Assembly: GCA_027622905.1 (NCBI GenBank)
Contig: JAQBVV010000022.1
Coordinates: forward strand, 1-32,666
DNA length: 32,666 bases
Origin: Acidobacteriota bacterium
GTDB taxonomy: Bacteria > Acidobacteriota > Vicinamibacteria > Vicinamibacterales > UBA2999
Direction of reading: 5' to 3'
The position numbers were made by a program, and so were the translations under genes. Below are positions 1-8,998 of the stretch, piece by piece. Below the pieces are notes generated by a model. That model searched no databases and was not told the DNA's origin. It worked only from the letters and a program-made list of their open reading frames with translations. Numbering within the stretch: position 1 is the stretch's first letter; each line of letters begins with the position of its first letter.

Positions 1-115
1 CGCACCGGCATCCCGAGCTATCTTATAGACCGCATAGGGGATACTGTCTAACGACGCGGGGAACTTCAGTCTAGGGCTTCTCGCAGGGTCAGGCCTTTTC
101 GAAAAGCGCTTTCCC

Positions 116-148
116 GCGTTTTTCGGTTTCCACCGAATCGAAAAACGC
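116..148 (-). terminator. Hairpin immediately downstream of the 150..2717 gene (10-bp perfect stem)
   Basis: gcgtttttcg (116-125) pairs with cgaaaaacgc (139-148), directly after the TAG stop on the minus strand. Confidence 0.5.
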
Positions 149-149
149 T

Positions 150-2717
150 CTAGAGTTGCCGCACGGCTTCCTCCACCTGCCGCGCCAGATCCGCGTAGTG
201 CTCTCCTCGTAGTTGCAGCGGAGCGCCGAACGCGACGCGGACACGCCCTGGTCTCGCCATCCGCCACGTCGTGTGGAGCACGCGGTCGAGGCCGTCGAGC
301 CGGACAGGCACGACCGGCACGTCCAGTCGCGATGCGATCATGCCCACGCCTCCTCGAAACGGCTTGATGTCACCGGTGGCCGCTCTGACACCTTCTGGAA
401 AAATCAGGATCGACCAGCCGTCGCTCGCCATGTCGCCCATGTAATGGAGCGTATGGCGGGCGCCAGCCTCGCGCTGGGGTATCGGAAATGCGTTGAAGTA
501 GAAGCACGCGAGATAGTAGTTCAGCGAGTTGGTCAGCCATTGCCGCCGCGTGTGGTCCTGCGGATGAAAGTGGGCCGTGAAGAACTCTTTCAACATGGCA
601 GGCGCCAGTCTGGCGCGCCAGCGCCCGGGCAGCGCGGACAGGATCACCGGCACATCCATGTGGCTTTGATGGTTGGACGCGAAGATGACCGGACCGGTCA
701 TCCTGGCGAGATGCTCGAGTCCCTCGACACGCGTGTGCGCGAACAGCCTGGTCAGCGGGAGAATCCATGTGGCCAGCGACAGACGGCGGACGACGCGCAC
801 CGGCCAGGCTCGCGTCCATGTCGGAAAATCGACGACCGGTTCCACCTGCTCCGATGGCGAGTCCTGTTCGACCAGTTCCTTCAATTGCCGCAGGTCGTGT
901 ACGTCGGCGAAACGTGCCTCGTCTATGCGCGTCTGGAACTTGTCCTCGAGCGCAACCATCAATTCAACGCGCTCGAGTGAACTCAAACCAAGGTCGTCGA
1001 GTGTGGTCGTCGCGCTCACGTCCCGGTCTCCGGCGAATCGAGCGATCAGTGCGTCGAGCGGGTCGCCGCCCTGGGTGTCGACAGGCTGCTCGCCGGCCGT
1101 GACCCACTCGCGGATCGCGGTACGCTTGAGCTTTCTCGTGCCGTCCGTCCGTGGCAGTGCGTCGGTCGGCCACACAGACGCACCGCGGACGCGCTGATGA
1201 TTCTGTACGCGCGCGTTGACCTGTCTGATGATCGCGTCCGGATCGGTGCCGGCGTCCAGAACGAGTACCGCGTGCACGCGCTCCTCACCGGCGCCGGAGA
1301 CACCCACGACCGCGGACTCGCGCACGCCCGGTAGATCGTTCAATACCCGTTCGACATCCTCGGGGTAGACGTTCAGGCCGTCGGCCGTGACGATCATTTC
1401 TTTCTTGCGGCCTTTGATGAACAGGCGGCCTTCCGAGTCGCGCTCTCCGATGTCGCCGGTGTGTAGCCATCCGCCGGCGTCGAAGAGATCGTTGCCGGTG
1501 CCCGGTTGCGCATCAGGGGAGGGCGGGCGCGCCGGGTCGACGTAGTAGCCCGATGTGACGTTCTCCCCGCGCACGAGGATTTCGCCATCCTCGGCAATGC
1601 GGACCTCGACTCCGGCGAGCGGCTTCCCGACAGATCCTTCCTTGTTCTTTCTGAAGGGGTGATTCAGCGTCACGATGGGGGCGGTCTCGGTCAGTCCGTA
1701 TCCCTGAATGACGGCGAAGCCCATGCGTCGCCAGAACTCCTCGAGATCCGTGGGCAGTGCGGCCGCACCGACGATGAATGCCCAGAACTTGACACCGAAT
1801 GCGGTATGCACACGCCGGTACTTCCACCAGCGGCCGGGAATGGAGATACCACTGGCTGGCGGTTCCATCGACTCGGGGAAGGTATGCGCCACGTGGTCGC
1901 GGAGGACGTCGAGGATCTTCGGCACGCACACCAGCACCGACACCCGCCGCGCGCGAATCAGCCGCAGCAGGTCGTGTGGGTTGAAGCTGTTGGTGAAAAT
2001 GACCGTGCCGCGCACCATCGGAGGAATGGTCGTGGCCATTGACTGGCCGAACATGTGGCTCAGTGGCAGCAGGTTCAGAAAGCGGAGCGGATGAAAGGGT
2101 CGGATGTATCGGCGGTATTTCGCGATCTCGTGCTCCACGGGCACAACGTTGGCGAGCACGTTGCGGTGGCGGATCACCACGCCTTTCGGTTCCGACGTTG
2201 CGCCCGACGTGAAGATGATCTGGACGATGTCGTCGCGGGATGCCGTGATAGCCGGCATCGCGCCGTCGGCGTCCCAATCCAGGTCTGAGAAATACCACCG
2301 CTCGGCGCCGTCCGCATCCACGCCGTCGTGGCGAGGCTGTGCGCCGTCGCCGCACAGCACCAGGCGCGCCTGCACCAGCGTGCGGACCGTGGCCACAAAC
2401 GCGGCCGAAGATCGAAAGTCTATCGGCACGATCACGATGCCCGCGATGAGGCAACCCCAATAGCACGCGAGCCATTCGGGCCTGTTGTCTCCCCAGAAAA
2501 TAACCGCGTCGCCCTTCCGGAGACCGTGCTCGCTCAGTTTCCGGGCGAATCCGCGCGCTGCCCGTCCCACGTCGGCGTAGGTATACCCACGACGTCGGTA
2601 CCCATCGTCGTAGACGAGAAACGTCGCTCGAATCGTCGTGAGATCCCTGAAGAAGTCGATCAGCGTCTCGCGCGGCACGTTCGGATTATCACGCGCTTTT
2701 CGAATTGGGCATTTCAC
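150..2717 (-). CDS. Fused acyl-CoA/acyl-ACP synthetase (AMP-binding) - acyl carrier domain - 1-acyl-glycerol-3-phosphate acyltransferase (PlsC-like)
   Basis: 855 aa ORF. AMP-binding motif IIFTSGATSEPKGVVIRHRN and YGLTETAP; carrier-type DDLGLSSLERVELMVALEDKF; PlsC motifs NHQSHMDVP and FPEGVRAATGD at the C-terminus. GTG start at 2717. Confidence 0.9.
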   Translation of the reverse strand: MKCPIRKARDNPNVPRETLIDFFRDLTTIRATFLVYDDGYRRRGYTYADVGRAARGFARKLSEHGLRKGDAVIFWGDNRPEWLACYWGCLIAGIVIVPIDFRSSAAFVATVRTLVQARLVLCGDGAQPRHDGVDADGAERWYFSDLDWDADGAMPAITASRDDIVQIIFTSGATSEPKGVVIRHRNVLANVVPVEHEIAKYRRYIRPFHPLRFLNLLPLSHMFGQSMATTIPPMVRGTVIFTNSFNPHDLLRLIRARRVSVLVCVPKILDVLRDHVAHTFPESMEPPASGISIPGRWWKYRRVHTAFGVKFWAFIVGAAALPTDLEEFWRRMGFAVIQGYGLTETAPIVTLNHPFRKNKEGSVGKPLAGVEVRIAEDGEILVRGENVTSGYYVDPARPPSPDAQPGTGNDLFDAGGWLHTGDIGERDSEGRLFIKGRKKEMIVTADGLNVYPEDVERVLNDLPGVRESAVVGVSGAGEERVHAVLVLDAGTDPDAIIRQVNARVQNHQRVRGASVWPTDALPRTDGTRKLKRTAIREWVTAGEQPVDTQGGDPLDALIARFAGDRDVSATTTLDDLGLSSLERVELMVALEDKFQTRIDEARFADVHDLRQLKELVEQDSPSEQVEPVVDFPTWTRAWPVRVVRRLSLATWILPLTRLFAHTRVEGLEHLARMTGPVIFASNHQSHMDVPVILSALPGRWRARLAPAMLKEFFTAHFHPQDHTRRQWLTNSLNYYLACFYFNAFPIPQREAGARHTLHYMGDMASDGWSILIFPEGVRAATGDIKPFRGGVGMIASRLDVPVVPVRLDGLDRVLHTTWRMARPGRVRVAFGAPLQLRGEHYADLARQVEEAVRQL

Positions 2718-2811
2718 CGACCCGCTATTCGTGGCGACAGAATAAAAAATTTGTTGAGTGCTGGCACTGAGTGCGCGTTAGGGCGGTCAGACCGACTACA
2801 ATCTGGTCGCG

Positions 2812-3729
2812 ATGAGAATCTTCCTGACGGGCGCGACCGGCTACGTCGGTTCCACCGTCCTTGATGCGTTGCTCCGTGGTTCTCATGATGTGACGGCCCT
2901 TGTTCGCGATCCCGAAAAGGCTGAGCGACTGTCGTTGCGCGGCGTACATCCGATCCTTGGCGACCTGTCAGCGCCGGCCTCGTACGCAGAGGCGGCCGAA
3001 GCGTGTGACGCCATCGTTCACACTGCGTACGAATCATCGAAGCGCGGACCCCAGATCGATCGTCAGGCAGTGGACGTGTTGCTCGGAGCGGCGATTCGGC
3101 ATGCGTCTCGTGGGCAGGATGTCAGCTTCGTTTACACCTCTGACGCGTGGGTCCTTGGGAACACGACCGGGAAGGCCGCCGAAGACGCTCCAGTTCGTCC
3201 AACGGGGCTCGTGGACTGGCGGCCGGAGCATGAGGAGATCGTCCTGAATGCTGGCCGGGGCCGGATGCTTCGAACGGCTGTCATACGGCCGGGTATTGTC
3301 TACGGAGGGGGTCGCGGGATCATCGCTGACATGCTGAAGAACGCCGCTGATGGCTTGGTCAGGGTCATCGGAGAGGGCCTGAATCATTGGGCCTGCGTGT
3401 ACGACCGGGATCTCGCCGACCTCTACGTCCGGGTGACCACAAGCCCCGACGGATCTGGCGTCTACCACGCTAACGATGAGGCTGACGAGCGGGTCATGGA
3501 CATCGTCGAAGCGATCTCGCGGCAGGCAAAGGTCGAGCCCGACGTGCGGCACGTGCCGATAGAAGAGGCAAGAGCCAAGATGGGGCCCTATGCCGACGCG
3601 CTCGCCTTGAACCAGATCGTGCGCGGGCCTCGGGCACGGGCGCTCGGATGGGCGCCGACGCTTCACTCGGTTGTCGGGAGCGTGTCCCGCCTGCTCGAGG
3701 AGTTCCGTTCCAAACGTGCAGCTGCGTAA
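2812..3729 (+). CDS. NAD-dependent epimerase/dehydratase family protein
   Basis: 305 aa; N-terminal Rossmann motif MRIFLTGATGYVGSTVLDALL; extended-SDR-like composition. Confidence 0.85.
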   Translation: MRIFLTGATGYVGSTVLDALLRGSHDVTALVRDPEKAERLSLRGVHPILGDLSAPASYAEAAEACDAIVHTAYESSKRGPQIDRQAVDVLLGAAIRHASRGQDVSFVYTSDAWVLGNTTGKAAEDAPVRPTGLVDWRPEHEEIVLNAGRGRMLRTAVIRPGIVYGGGRGIIADMLKNAADGLVRVIGEGLNHWACVYDRDLADLYVRVTTSPDGSGVYHANDEADERVMDIVEAISRQAKVEPDVRHVPIEEARAKMGPYADALALNQIVRGPRARALGWAPTLHSVVGSVSRLLEEFRSKRAAA

Positions 3730-3961
3730 GTCGCCTCCCCGTGCCCGTCAAGCGAGTAACCGCCCGCTTGTTTTCCTGGTCGATGACGTCCGCGCCGCCT
3801 CGTGACGCTCCTCCATGTCCCTCGGGTCGCCGGTGGCACGACCAATTCGGTCGCAGTACGTTTTGCCGTCCTGCACGCTAGAATTAGCGCTACTGATAAT
3901 GGTGACCAGGGAATCCTGGATTCACTGGACTGATTGAGTATCGGAGCGGAGGGAGACAGGT

Positions 3962-5116
3962 ATGAACGTCGGATGGAGGCGGGCAATATGGGGTGCGACG
4001 GCAGCGCTGTGCGTCTGCGCGCTGAGCGTGGTGTCGGTTCGGAGCCAGGCTGCGCCGCCGGGGGCGGAGATGGCCGAGACCGTGTTCCAGAACGTCCAGG
4101 TCCTGAAGGGTATTCCCGTGGACGAGTTCATGGACACCATGGGCATGTTTGCTGCCGCCACGACGAAAGACTGCACCGGGTGTCATTCGCCGCAGGTGCT
4201 CACCGACAGCCGGGATGCGTTCGCGGTGGTCACGCCGATGATTCAGCGCGCCCGGCAGATGGTGGTGATGATGAACACCATCAACCGCACCTATTTCGGA
4301 GGGGAGACGAGGGTGACGTGTTACACGTGCCACGCCGCGAAGGACATTCCCGAGTGGGTACCCAATCTCGAAATCCAGTACGGCACTCCTCCGCTTCCGA
4401 ATCCAGACACATTGAGGTTCGTGTCGTTTCCGGACGACGCGGATCAAGTTAACGAACTGTTCGCCAGCTACATCCAGGCACTCGGCGGCGCCCAGGCGGT
4501 GGCGGGCATGACGAGTCTGGTTGCGAGAGGTACATACTCCGGCTGGGACACCTCTCGTTCCCCAGTGCCGGTCGAAATCTTCGCCAGGGCTCCAGGGCAG
4601 ATGACCACGCTGGTCGAGCGTACCGAGGGAACGAACTCCTATGTCTTCGACGGTACCAACTTCTGGTTCGCCGGTGTCGATGCCGCCGTTCCGAACTACA
4701 CGCTGACCTACACGGGCGGGAACCTGTCCGGAGCCCGCGTCGATTCGCAGGTGCTGGTCGCGCCGTCGTTGATTCAGGCGTCCTACGATAGCTGGCAGGT
4801 CAGCGAGGATTTCGTGAACGACGAGCTCGTCACCATTCTGCAGGGGACCAAGGAGGGCGAGACGCCCGTGAACCTGTTCTTCAACGAGGCAGGGCTGCTG
4901 GTTCGGTTGATTCGCTGGGCTGATACGTCTGTCGGCCCGGTACCGACGCAGTTCGATTTTTCTGACTACAGAGCGGTGTCCGGGGTCCAGCGGCCGTACC
5001 GCTGGGTCAAGTCGTGGACGAACAATCAGGCCACGTTCGTGATTGAAGAGTACCAGATGAATGCTGCGGTGCCTGATGCGAGGTTCGCGAGGCCGGAGCC
5101 GGTTGCTCTCAGGTAA
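3962..5116 (+). CDS. Secreted di-heme c-type cytochrome (photosynthetic-reaction-centre cytochrome-like N-terminus) with C-terminal LolA-like domain
   Basis: Signal peptide; two CXXCH motifs (CTGCH, CYTCH); Shine-Dalgarno ggaggg upstream; approx. 250 aa non-heme C-terminal domain. Confidence 0.85.
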   Translation: MNVGWRRAIWGATAALCVCALSVVSVRSQAAPPGAEMAETVFQNVQVLKGIPVDEFMDTMGMFAAATTKDCTGCHSPQVLTDSRDAFAVVTPMIQRARQMVVMMNTINRTYFGGETRVTCYTCHAAKDIPEWVPNLEIQYGTPPLPNPDTLRFVSFPDDADQVNELFASYIQALGGAQAVAGMTSLVARGTYSGWDTSRSPVPVEIFARAPGQMTTLVERTEGTNSYVFDGTNFWFAGVDAAVPNYTLTYTGGNLSGARVDSQVLVAPSLIQASYDSWQVSEDFVNDELVTILQGTKEGETPVNLFFNEAGLLVRLIRWADTSVGPVPTQFDFSDYRAVSGVQRPYRWVKSWTNNQATFVIEEYQMNAAVPDARFARPEPVALR

Positions 5117-5262
5117 TTCTCAGACGAGGACCGCTGGTTTTAGGGCTGGCCTTGGTAGAATCGGGTGGTAGCGACGGTTGGTGACGGAGCTATCGGATGC
5201 GCTTGACTCAGGTGGTGACATTTAGGTAACGTCGCCGCGTATTTGTTGGAGGGTTCGAAATC

Positions 5263-5673
5263 ATGAAGTTCAAAATCGGCGGAGCAGTCGTGTTGTGCGC
5301 GGTGTTCCTGTGGGCAGGTTCGGTGTCTGCGCACCACGCGTTGCAGGCCCAGTTTGATACCGAGAACACCTTGACGTTGGAAGGCACGCTCTCGCGTATC
5401 GAGTGGATCAATCCTCACGCGTATTTCTGGTTTGACGTGACGGACGGATCCGGCGAGACGAAGCAGTGGGGCGCCGAAACGGTTGGTCCCAACGCACTCC
5501 GCTCGGCAGGGTTCCTGCGAGGTCCAGCGTCGTTCAGAATTGGTGAGACGTATACGTTCGAGGGCTTCGCCGCCAGGGACGGCGGGGAGCGAATCTTCAC
5601 CACCGCGATCTCATTCGCCGACGGTCGGAGGATCGACATCTGGATCGGTGAAGAGGGCAACGCCAAGAAGTAA
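5263..5673 (+). CDS. DUF6152-like small secreted protein
   Basis: 136 aa; signal peptide ending SVSAHHALQAQFD; motif LEGTLSRIEWINPHAYFWFDV; SD ggaggg 5' of ATG. Confidence 0.75.
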   Translation: MKFKIGGAVVLCAVFLWAGSVSAHHALQAQFDTENTLTLEGTLSRIEWINPHAYFWFDVTDGSGETKQWGAETVGPNALRSAGFLRGPASFRIGETYTFEGFAARDGGERIFTTAISFADGRRIDIWIGEEGNAKK

Positions 5674-5700
5674 GGCGAAAGCAGTCACGTCGGTATAACG

Positions 5701-5751
5701 CCATCCCATCTCTAGCCCTTGCTGCGAGGGCTAGGGGTACGGGATGGTTTT
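5701..5751 (+). terminator. Long hairpin followed by TTTT (intrinsic terminator or attenuator)
   Basis: ccatccc (5701-5707)/gggatgg (5741-5747) outer stem and ctagccct (5712-5719)/agggctag (5727-5734) inner stem, then tttt. Confidence 0.7.
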
Positions 5752-5789
5752 GCGCGTCGAGCGAGAGTGTCGCGAGGAGTAGTCGAGCC

Positions 5790-6638
5790 ATGAAGCTGAG
5801 GTTCATCGTTGGAAGTGTGTGTGCAGTCACGGCGGCACTCGGGCTTCTGTCTGCGCCCCTTGTCGCCCAGGGTGGAGGCCAGCCGGCCGCTGCTCAGGTT
5901 GAAACGCCACGGGATGCCAACGGGCACCCGGTGCTTACGGGTGTCTGGGCCGGTGGCGGAGGGCTTGGAGCGACGAGAGACGCCTCTGGAAACGCGAACA
6001 TTACGCTGCGCGGCCGGAAAGGCAGCCCGGTGAACTTCGAGCGCGACTCCGGTATCGGGCAGAGGGTGACACCACGGGACGAGCGGCCGTGGTACAGACC
6101 TGAATACTGGGACCGTGTCCAGTTCAACGATGTGCACGGGCACAACAGGCTGGCGCCCGATCCGACGTTCCAGTGCATGCCAGATGGCGTGCCGCGCATC
6201 GGCTTTCCTCGCGAGATCGCGCAGACGAACGAGAACACGCTCGTGTTCCTCTATAACCTGCATCAGCGGCGCATCTACATCGACGGGCGACCCCATCCTC
6301 CGGTCGAAGAGTGGATCGGCACCTGGTTCGGCCACTCGGTCGGGCACTGGGAGGGCGACACGCTGGTTATTTCAACGGTCGATTTCAACGGGCAGGAGTG
6401 GATTGGCTGGCCCGGCTGGTACACCAGTCCGGACAAAGAGGTCATCGAGCGGATCACGCGGGTTGGCAATACGGTGACGTGGGAAGCGACCGTGAACGAC
6501 CCCTCGATGTTCCTGAAGCCCTGGAAGACAGGCCCAATCGTCAGGCAGTTCAACACGGATCCGACGTTTGAGCTCGAGGAGCCCCTGCCGTGTCTGGAGC
6601 GCGACCTGGACAACATGGCCACAAGGGAACGCGGCTAG
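5790..6638 (+). CDS. Secreted conserved protein of unknown function
   Basis: 282 aa; signal peptide; motifs FQCMPDGVPRIGFPREIAQ and PCLERDLDN; SD gagg. Confidence 0.75.
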   Translation: MKLRFIVGSVCAVTAALGLLSAPLVAQGGGQPAAAQVETPRDANGHPVLTGVWAGGGGLGATRDASGNANITLRGRKGSPVNFERDSGIGQRVTPRDERPWYRPEYWDRVQFNDVHGHNRLAPDPTFQCMPDGVPRIGFPREIAQTNENTLVFLYNLHQRRIYIDGRPHPPVEEWIGTWFGHSVGHWEGDTLVISTVDFNGQEWIGWPGWYTSPDKEVIERITRVGNTVTWEATVNDPSMFLKPWKTGPIVRQFNTDPTFELEEPLPCLERDLDNMATRERG

Positions 6639-6671
6639 GTCTGCGTACTTCGAGTTCGAGAGTGTGAGGAG

Positions 6672-7541
6672 ATGAGAATGTACGCAAAGGTGAAGACGCG
6701 CGTTGGAACAATTGGCGTGGTAGCGACGCTGGCTTTGGCGCTCAGCGTGCCGGCGGTGACCGTGCCAACCCTGCAGGCGCAGCAGGCGCCGACGTTGGAA
6801 GAAGCGATGTACAACATGTTCGACAGCATGGGCATGCTCCGTTCCCTGCGTGAAGTGGACATGTTGATGTCGCTGCAGGTGTGGGGCACCGGGACGAGGG
6901 CCGGTGCACCGATGGAGAGCTATTACGCCGAATACTCCTACGAGTTCCCGGCGATGCGCGTTGACGTCACGATGGCCTCCGGTGAGCGCACCATTGAGGT
7001 CGTGAGTGGTGATCAAGGTCTCCATGCGTGGAACGAGATCGGCGAGAGAGGCGGCGGGCTGGTAGATGGCTATGGCAGCGCCGAGCCTGCGATGGACCAG
7101 TTGACAGAGCGATTGTTGGCGTTGTGGCTGAGCCCTGCGGGTGTCGCGAAGGCCGCGGCCGCTGCTGGCGCTCAGACCAACGTGACGATGGAGAACGGTG
7201 CGGTTGTCCTGACCTTTCCGCTGACCGATGGAGAGCCTGAGAACGCAGCATACGTGCAGGTGGGCGACCTGGCCGGGACGACGGTGAAGCTGACCCTCGA
7301 CAACGACAACCGACCGGCGAGAGCCGAGGTGACCTACGGCGGGCAGGCTCACGTGGTGACCTATGCCGAGTATGGCGATCTGAACTGGGACGACTATCAG
7401 GCTGACGTCATCCTGCCGAGGCGCATCGTGGCGACCGTCGGTGGGCAGACTGTGATGGATCTGACCGTCGAGAACACGAACACCTATAATCCGTACGTGC
7501 TGATGCCCGTGCCGGATTCGATCGTGAGCGCGGCGCAGTAA
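6672..7541 (+). CDS. Secreted conserved protein, LolA-like fold suspected
   Basis: 289 aa; signal peptide ending LQAQQAP; C-terminus ILPRRIVATVGGQTVMDLTVENTNTYNPYVLMPVPDSI resembles that of the 3962..5116 protein. Confidence 0.7.
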   Translation: MRMYAKVKTRVGTIGVVATLALALSVPAVTVPTLQAQQAPTLEEAMYNMFDSMGMLRSLREVDMLMSLQVWGTGTRAGAPMESYYAEYSYEFPAMRVDVTMASGERTIEVVSGDQGLHAWNEIGERGGGLVDGYGSAEPAMDQLTERLLALWLSPAGVAKAAAAAGAQTNVTMENGAVVLTFPLTDGEPENAAYVQVGDLAGTTVKLTLDNDNRPARAEVTYGGQAHVVTYAEYGDLNWDDYQADVILPRRIVATVGGQTVMDLTVENTNTYNPYVLMPVPDSIVSAAQ

Positions 7542-7559
7542 GCGCGTTTCGGAGTTTTG

Positions 7560-7600
7560 AAAAGCCGGACAACGACTGCCGAAGTCGTTATCCGGCTTTT
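7560..7600 (+). terminator. Rho-independent terminator ending the 3962..7541 cluster
   Basis: aaaagccgga-c-aacgac [tgccgaa] gtcgtt-a-tccggctttt: 16 bp with a single C/A mismatch, ending in TTTT. Confidence 0.9.
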
Positions 7601-7792
7601 CATTTTGGGCTCATTGTGCCCAGCGCCGCTCGAGTGAGGTCCGCCGTTGAAGTGGGGCCTTGCAGTGTTTCTTCGTCTTTCTGTCGAGCGCCGAGCACGG
7701 GTTTCGGCGCTTTCAGGTTTCGTGTGCTCTGAACCCAGTCTAGAATACGTTCCATTGCCTTCCGGGACACGTCACCTTAGGAGATCGCGACC

Positions 7793-8998
7793 ATGAATCG
7801 ATGGCTACCCGTTGTTGGTGGAGTCAGCATGAACCTGGCGCTCGGCTCGCTGTACGCCTGGAGCGTGTTTGTGGCGCCGCTCGAGCAGGAGTTTGGATGG
7901 AGCAGAACCCAGACCTCGTGGACGTTCACGATTGCCGTGCTGACCTTTGCCGCGTCGTTCATCCTGGCGGGTCGTATCCAAGATATGAGGGGGCCGCGGA
8001 TCTGCGCGACGGTCGGCGGCGTCCTCGTGGGCGTAGGCTTCATTCTTTCGAGCTTCACCACGTCGCTCTGGCAGCTGTACATCTTTTTCGGGCTCATCGT
8101 CGGCCTTGGCAACGGCTTTGGCTACGCCACGCCGGTACCGGTCGCGTCGAAGTGGTTCCCGGACAAGAGGGGACTGGTGGTCGGAATCATGGTCGGCGGC
8201 TACGGCGCCGGCTCGGCGATCTTTGGTCCCGTCGCTGGGTCACTCATCGAGAGTGTGGGATGGCGACCGACGTTTCAGATTCTTGGTGTCCTGTTCTTCA
8301 TCATGGGCATGATTGGCGCGTGGTTGCAGGTGAACCCGCCGGCGGGCTACGTTCCTGATGGTTGGACGCCGCCGCAGACCGGAGCGGCAGCACAGGTGGG
8401 GAAACGCGACTTCCTGCCCTCCGAGATGGTGCGTACCAGCACGTTCGCGTTCCTGTGGGTGGCCTACTGCCTTGGCGTGACCGCCGGATTGATGGTGATC
8501 AGTCAGCTGGTGCCGTTCGCGGGCGAGGCCGGTTTGAGTGCCGCGGCGATTGCGGCACTCTTCACGATTACCGCCGTTGGCAACGGAGGGGGGCGCATCC
8601 TCTCGGGCTGGTTGTCCGACACGCTCGGCCGACTGACGACGCTGCGCGTCATGGTGCTGGTCTCGGCCATCGCGATGCCAGCGCTGTACGCATCCCAGGG
8701 CAGCGTGCTGTTGTTCTACCTGCTCGCGATGCTCGTGTACGCGTGCTACGGCACACAGCTGTCCGTCTTCGCGTCGACGACGGCCGATTTCTTCGGGACA
8801 CGCAACCTGGGCATGAACTACGGGTTGCTGTTCAGTGCCTGGGGTGTCGCTGGTTTTCTTGGTCCCTGGATCGGCGGCCAGGTGTTCGACGCATTCGGCG
8901 ACTACCGTTACGCCTTCTACGCGGGAGCCGCGTTGGCGCTGGTGTCGCTGGGGTCGCTCTCGCTGGCGCGCCCGCCTGCCGAGCCGGCCAAGGCGTAG
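7793..8998 (+). CDS. MFS transporter, OFA (oxalate/formate antiporter) family-like
   Basis: 401 aa, approx. 12 TM segments; MNLALGSLYAWSVFVAPLEQEFGWSRTQTSWTFTI; SD aggag 5' of ATG. Confidence 0.88.
   Translation: MNRWLPVVGGVSMNLALGSLYAWSVFVAPLEQEFGWSRTQTSWTFTIAVLTFAASFILAGRIQDMRGPRICATVGGVLVGVGFILSSFTTSLWQLYIFFGLIVGLGNGFGYATPVPVASKWFPDKRGLVVGIMVGGYGAGSAIFGPVAGSLIESVGWRPTFQILGVLFFIMGMIGAWLQVNPPAGYVPDGWTPPQTGAAAQVGKRDFLPSEMVRTSTFAFLWVAYCLGVTAGLMVISQLVPFAGEAGLSAAAIAALFTITAVGNGGGRILSGWLSDTLGRLTTLRVMVLVSAIAMPALYASQGSVLLFYLLAMLVYACYGTQLSVFASTTADFFGTRNLGMNYGLLFSAWGVAGFLGPWIGGQVFDAFGDYRYAFYAGAALALVSLGSLSLARPPAEPAKA

Noticed and set aside
1513-2475. 320-aa alternative-frame ORF inside the AMP-ligase fusion
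   Set aside because: Same-strand alternative frame with biased Arg/Gly composition; the main frame is clearly coding.
2755-2780. CIRCE-like element (GAGTGCTGGCACTGAGTGC)
   Set aside because: Lacks the TTAGCACTC-N9-GAGTGCTAA arrangement; no chaperone gene nearby.
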